8,716 nt of DNA from Chloroflexota bacterium (GTDB taxonomy: Bacteria; Chloroflexota; Ktedonobacteria; Ktedonobacterales; Ktedonobacteraceae): assembly GCA_005881995.1 (NCBI GenBank), contig VBHV01000541.1, forward strand, positions 1 through 8,716, read 5' to 3'. A program made the position numbers and the translations under genes. This document shows positions 5,501 through 8,716 of the stretch, one piece after another; within the stretch, counting starts at the first letter, position 1; the number at the start of each line of letters is the position of its first letter. Under the pieces are notes generated by a model that worked only from the letters and a program-made list of their open reading frames with translations, did no database searches and was not told the origin of the DNA.

Positions 5501-6517
5501 TCACCTAGATTGGCGCGAATTGACCGTCCCCAGTCCCTTCACACCATAGACTACTCGTTGTTCCAGCGCAGGGACGGTGCGCGGGTTCGTCGCTAAAAGC
5601 GCGATGTGGCGCACGAGCAGGGCTTTGGTCGAGACATGCTCAAATCCACTGGAACGCAGAGCGTTAATAACGAAGGACTCGTACTCCCGCACCTGGCAAT
5701 AGATGGGGCGCACGCTTCCCTCCAAAAGCCGACGAGTGCCGAACCGTAATAGAGGTTCAGCCAGTTCGGCATGTTCAGGATGTACCATCAAGAAGAGCTG
5801 GTGCGGGGCCGAGCCGTGACCTCGACGAATCCGTAACCAGGCTCCTAAACGAACGCCAACATCACACACGTACGTTTCATCTCCCCTGGCGAGGGCCGAT
5901 GGCAACGGCCGCAGTGAGCCGACGTAAAGCTTAGCTAATTCTTCGCTGCTGTCCAGCATTTCCGCCATCTGTACCCGCTGCGGGGTGACAGCGCGGTATA
6001 ACTGGTGCAATCCCCACACGTGGTGGCGATTCCAGCGCCGCAGCGTTGGCAAGTCGAAGATGCCAAATTTATCATGCCCTCCCACTTCCTCGCCTCCAAA
6101 GGGGCTTGATGTGTCGCTCCCTTCAGGTTCAAAGACATATGTCAACTGGCGAGCGTAGCGTTGGAAAGAAGCTTTCTGGAACAATTCCATCTCTGGAATT
6201 TCATCTTCAACCTTCGCGAAAATACGGAGGATGCCGTGGCTCGACGCAATCTCCAGCATGTATTCAAGCAACGCCGTAAGGACTTCGTCACTGGAGACAT
6301 TGCGATTGACCATCGAAGCTAAATATGAGAGATCCCAGGTAATGCGTGATGGTCGTTCGCGCACCTGGGCAAAACCAAGAATATGCCAGTGATCTTCACA
6401 AATCCAGGTGCGCGAAGTGGGATTGACGGGGAAGATATTTCTCAGGTTGCTGCGAGCACGGCGGTCAATCGAGTAGATGATGCCCGGCAGGTCCACATAT
6501 AGTACCGGTCGTATCAT
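5501..6517 (-). CDS. Double GNAT-like acetyltransferase-fold protein
   Basis: The 338-residue product seems to hold two GNAT-type halves. In the first (about 1-130), TWICEDHWHILGFAQVRER (37-55) reads as the central beta hairpin. It is followed by a helix (78-93) and then ILRIFAKVEDEIPEMELFQK with ASFQRYARQLTYVF, which is the usual 'relative moves from one position, then aberrant residue near the end, then last strand' arrangement of GNATs. The second half (about 165-308) has GVRLGAWLRIRRG, FLMVHPEHAELAEPLLRFG and a final SGFEHVSTKALLVRHIA. A crisp acetyl-CoA loop (Q/RxxGxG/A) is not obvious in either half, so catalysis is uncertain. GGGAG lies 6 bases before ATG 6517. It starts 40 bases after pdxT and ends 3 bases before the possible TTG start of the ATPase, so it is probably in the same transcript. 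The acceptor substrate is unknown. Confidence 0.72.
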   Translation of the reverse strand: MIRPVLYVDLPGIIYSIDRRARSNLRNIFPVNPTSRTWICEDHWHILGFAQVRERPSRITWDLSYLASMVNRNVSSDEVLTALLEYMLEIASSHGILRIFAKVEDEIPEMELFQKASFQRYARQLTYVFEPEGSDTSSPFGGEEVGGHDKFGIFDLPTLRRWNRHHVWGLHQLYRAVTPQRVQMAEMLDSSEELAKLYVGSLRPLPSALARGDETYVCDVGVRLGAWLRIRRGHGSAPHQLFLMVHPEHAELAEPLLRFGTRRLLEGSVRPIYCQVREYESFVINALRSSGFEHVSTKALLVRHIALLATNPRTVPALEQRVVYGVKGLGTVNSRQSR

Positions 6518-6557
6518 CCAGTGCTCCCGCGCCGGTGGGGCGTGTTCTGCAAGGAGA

Positions 6558-7169
6558 CTACCCCTTGACGCTCTGTACTATGCGAAGAAAGTAGTGATGG
6601 AAACGTGGGTCTCCCGCTACCTCCGGGTGGAATGCAGTGCCGAGTAAGTGTCCTTCGCGGACGGCGACGATGGTTCCATCGTCGAGCGTTGCCAGCACCT
6701 CCACCTCTGGACCAACCGCCTCAATGGATGGGCCACGGATGAAGTATGCGTGGAATGGCGCTTCTCCTAGTACTGGCACAGAGAGATCAGTCTCAAAACT
6801 TTCCCGCTGACTGCCAAACGTATTTCGACGAACCTGAATATGCATCGAGGCCAGTAATGGCTGACCTGCAAGCGCGTTATCCGACTCATCTGCTAATAAG
6901 ATCAATCCTGCGCACGTTCCCCACGCGGGGAAGCCTTCCCGAATCTTCTGCTGTAATGGCTCGTGCAAACCATACAACACCATCAATTTGCCAATGGCAG
7001 TACTTTCACCACCTGGTAATATTATACCATCTAAATCGGTCAAATGTTTAGGGAGTCGTACAGGGATTCCCTCGACTCCCACTTCGGCCAACATTTTCAA
7101 GTGCGCTTCAAAATCACCCTGCAATGCTAAGACGCCGATACGTAACTTTTTTTGTGTATGTATATCCAT
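6558..7169 (-). CDS. pdxT: PdxT, glutaminase subunit of pyridoxal 5'-phosphate synthase
   Basis: PdxT hydrolyses glutamine and channels the ammonia to PdxS for PLP synthesis in the cytosol. At 203 residues it has the usual length of this class I glutamine amidotransferase. Landmarks are GVLALQGDFEAH (12-23), the oxyanion-side LPGGEST (51-57), the nucleophile elbow GTCAGL with Cys86, the segment RRNTFGSQRESFE (114-126), and the catalytic dyad in FHPE, His181 and Glu183. All catalytic residues are present. The ATG at 7169 lies 11 bases after the pdxS stop, with only a weak site (GCAGG) overlapping the pdxS end, so translation is probably coupled to pdxS. The gene order S then T is the common one. 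Confidence 0.97.
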   Translation of the reverse strand: MDIHTQKKLRIGVLALQGDFEAHLKMLAEVGVEGIPVRLPKHLTDLDGIILPGGESTAIGKLMVLYGLHEPLQQKIREGFPAWGTCAGLILLADESDNALAGQPLLASMHIQVRRNTFGSQRESFETDLSVPVLGEAPFHAYFIRGPSIEAVGPEVEVLATLDDGTIVAVREGHLLGTAFHPEVAGDPRFHHYFLRIVQSVKG

Positions 7170-7180
7170 AAATTGCCTGC

Positions 7181-8068
7181 TTACCAGCCGCGACGCGCCA
7201 TCTGCTCGCTCTCTGGTAACTTGTCCAGGTTGATTCCAACCATCGGCTCGCCCAGATTTCTCGACACCTCCGCGATAATAGCGGGGTCCTGGTAGTGCGT
7301 CGTAGCGCGTACGATGGCCTTCGCGCGTTTCAATGGATCGCCAGACTTGAAAATGCCCGAACCAACAAACACGCCCTCCGCGCCCAGGCGCATCATCAGT
7401 GCCGCGTCCGCTGGCGTCGCGCAGCCGCCCGCCGAGAAGTTCACCACCGGCAGTTTGCCCTTTTGCGCCACCTCGCGCACCAGTTCGTAGGGTGCGCCCA
7501 GGTTCTTCGCCTCGGTCATCAACTCCTCTTCCGGCAGCATCTGCAGGCGGCGAATACCATCCATAACCGCGCGGATATGGCGCACCGCCTCCACAATATT
7601 GCCCGAACCTGCCTCACCCTTCGTGCGGATCATCGCCGCGCCCTCGCCGATGCGCCGTAATGCCTCGCCAAGATCGCGTGCCCCGCACACAAACGGCACG
7701 GTAAAGAGGTGTTTATTGACATGGAAATGCTCATCGGCTGGCGTCAGTACCTCCGATTCGTCGATGCAGTCCACGCCGATAGCCTGGAGAACCTCCGCCT
7801 CCACAAAATGTCCAATGCGGCATTTGGCCATGACGGGGATGGTCACCGCCTCTTTAATCTGAATAATCAACTCCGGATCGCTCATGCGCGCTACGCCACC
7901 TTGCGCGCGAATATCGGCTGGCACGCGCTCCAGCGCCATCACCGCCGAGGCTCCCGCGTCCTCCGCGATACGCGCCTGTTCCGCATTCACCACATCGCAG
8001 ATCACGCCGCCCTTGAGCATCTCTGGAAAACTTCGCTTAATTGATATCGTTCCTGTCTGCTTTTGCAT
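7181..8068 (-). CDS. pdxS: PdxS, synthase subunit of pyridoxal 5'-phosphate synthase
   Basis: PdxS condenses ribose 5-phosphate, glyceraldehyde 3-phosphate and ammonia into PLP in the DXP-independent route. It is a (beta/alpha)8 barrel that assembles as a dodecamer decorated by PdxT. The 295-residue length is typical. Catalytic positions are visible: Asp25 in GGVICDVVN, Lys82 in MAKCRIGH (Schiff base with ribose 5-phosphate) and Lys150 in [11 protein letters not shown] (the swinging lysine). Phosphate-site segments include [14 protein letters not shown] and GVFVGSGIF. The start ATG at 8068 follows AGGAG (8083-8079) with a 10-base spacer. It is first in a minus-strand run with pdxT, the GNAT-like gene and the R3H ATPase, with no terminator-like hairpin before the stem at 3486-3534. 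Confidence 0.98.
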   Translation of the reverse strand: MQKQTGTISIKRSFPEMLKGGVICDVVNAEQARIAEDAGASAVMALERVPADIRAQGGVARMSDPELIIQIKEAVTIPVMAKCRIGHFVEAEVLQAIGVDCIDESEVLTPADEHFHVNKHLFTVPFVCGARDLGEALRRIGEGAAMIRTKGEAGSGNIVEAVRHIRAVMDGIRRLQMLPEEELMTEAKNLGAPYELVREVAQKGKLPVVNFSAGGCATPADAALMMRLGAEGVFVGSGIFKSGDPLKRAKAIVRATTHYQDPAIIAEVSRNLGEPMVGINLDKLPESEQMARRGW

Positions 8069-8097
8069 GACAAATTATCTCCTGGAAAACTTCCTTG

Positions 8098-8142
8098 CCG
8101 ACTGCCTGAACGAAGCTCAGCATGCAGTGCATTGGCAGTCGG
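8098..8142 (-). promoter_or_regulatory. Leader hairpin upstream of pdxS
   Basis: CCGACTGCC (8098-8106) and GGCAGTCGG (8134-8142) form a perfect 9-bp inverted repeat around a 27-base loop. In the pdxS transcript the stem would end 14 bases before the ribosome-binding site at 8083. No T run follows, so it does not look like a simple terminator. It could be a regulatory or stabilising leader fold, but it matches no riboswitch class I know. Confidence 0.45.
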
Positions 8143-8171
8143 AATAACAAGGATACCACTGGGGTAAAAGT

Positions 8172-8200
8172 ATGATAGTCCTACTATCATGTACTATCAT
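8172..8200. promoter_or_regulatory. Operator-like cluster of three ACTATCAT half-sites
   Basis: ATGATAGT (8172-8179), CCT, ACTATCAT (8183-8190), GT, ACTATCAT (8193-8200): a perfect palindrome of 8-bp half-sites plus a third copy in direct orientation, 10 bases after the second. The cluster lies about 105 bases upstream of the pdxS start and 65 bases beyond the mazF-like stop, where a pdxS promoter would be expected. No good -35/-10 pair could be fixed around it. The regulator is unknown. Confidence 0.5.
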
Positions 8201-8264
8201 CTTACCACATTGGATGGGAGGCTGCTACAGCCAAGTGAGGGGGAGGATGCCAGCCATGCCACAA

Positions 8265-8696
8265 CTATGTCAACAGATTCAAACTCAACTTCAGGGCATT
8301 ATCAACTCTTGTCAACTCTTCGCTGGTAATCACCCCGCGCCTGCGTATCAGGCGTGATTTCTCGATGGTCATCACCTGTTCACACTTCACATCGGTATAA
8401 TCGGTCAGACCATTTTCTTCGTTGGGGGCGATGCGTACATGCAGGGGCAATTCACGTTCCGTGCGGCTCATTGATGCAACAATGGTCAGGGGATAGGTGG
8501 AGGAAGCATTGCCCCGGTCGTTCTGGATAATTAAGGCAGGACGGATACCCTGTTGTTCAGCGCCTCGACCAGGAGACCAGTTCACGTCCCAGATTTCTCC
8601 GCGCCTGGGACCTGGGGGTGCAGATGGTGGAGATATGGGCTGCTCTACATTTTTTTGTTGGGGGCTGGGCGATGATGCCTTCGCCTCACTACTCAT
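8265..8696 (-). CDS. MazF/PemK-family endoribonuclease toxin with proline-rich tail
   Basis: From residue 31 the 143-residue product follows the MazF/EndoA pattern: RRGEIWDVNWSPGRGAEQQG, then IRPALIIQND (51-60), TIVASMS (71-77), LPLHVRIAP, CEQVMTIEKSRL and a final helix with VDNALKLSLNLL. MazF toxins cleave single-stranded RNA at short motifs. Arg52 matches the catalytic Arg of Bacillus MazF (GVRPVLV), and Ser77 appears at the place of its catalytic Thr. Residues 1-30 form an extra Ser/Pro/Gln-rich, probably disordered tail not present in typical MazF of about 115 residues; no internal Met offers a shorter start. AGGA is 9 bases before ATG 8696. No antitoxin gene lies downstream; one could lie upstream, beyond the right edge. 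The gene ends about 196 bases before pdxS and probably has its own promoter. Confidence 0.9.
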   Translation of the reverse strand: MSSEAKASSPSPQQKNVEQPISPPSAPPGPRRGEIWDVNWSPGRGAEQQGIRPALIIQNDRGNASSTYPLTIVASMSRTERELPLHVRIAPNEENGLTDYTDVKCEQVMTIEKSRLIRRRGVITSEELTRVDNALKLSLNLLT

Positions 8697-8716
8697 CTAT
8701 CATTATCCTACGCAAA

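Noticed and set aside
8172..8200. ACTATCAT copies as a start of a CRISPR array
   Set aside because: Only three 8-bp copies with 2-3-base gaps, one of them inverted; no spacers.

Overview
The window looks like a piece of a Chloroflexota chromosome, most likely Ktedonobacteria-like. This is an inference from gene content (tandem dTMP-kinase-like proteins, a DUF4397 secreted protein, a Ycf45-type R3H ATPase next to pdxST, REP-like palindromes in the gaps) and moderate GC. No marker gene fixes the taxon.

Left part (1-1661): the 5' end of a secreted DUF4397 protein runs leftward off the edge. Divergent from it are two small four-helix membrane proteins in a likely operon (573-1142 and 1164-1661). 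The second contains a tandem 77-residue repeat whose distal half is almost identical at DNA level. The gap 1662-2135 has no convincing gene. It holds a 151-bp long-hairpin, MITE/REP-like element (1892-2042) flanked by a 9-bp direct repeat, immediately followed by a near-consensus promoter (2053-2081).

Middle (2136-3487): that promoter should drive two overlapping genes for paralogous P-loop nucleotide kinases of the thymidylate kinase superfamily. The first has a perfect Walker A but lacks about 33 internal residues that include the DRY motif. The second keeps DRY but has Arg in place of the Walker A Lys. A perfect 21-bp stem at 3486-3534 sits between convergent genes, with its base inside both stop codons, and probably terminates in both directions.

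Right part (3533-8068, minus strand): a tightly packed run reads pdxS, pdxT, a double GNAT-like protein, then a Ycf45/R3H-type ATPase. PdxS and PdxT together make pyridoxal 5'-phosphate from ribose 5-phosphate, glyceraldehyde 3-phosphate and glutamine-derived ammonia. The other two genes are probably co-transcribed with them but have no known pathway link. Upstream of pdxS lie a leader hairpin and three copies of an 8-bp operator-like half-site. A MazF/PemK-family toxin gene with a proline-rich N-terminal tail closes the window. Its antitoxin, if any, lies beyond the right edge.
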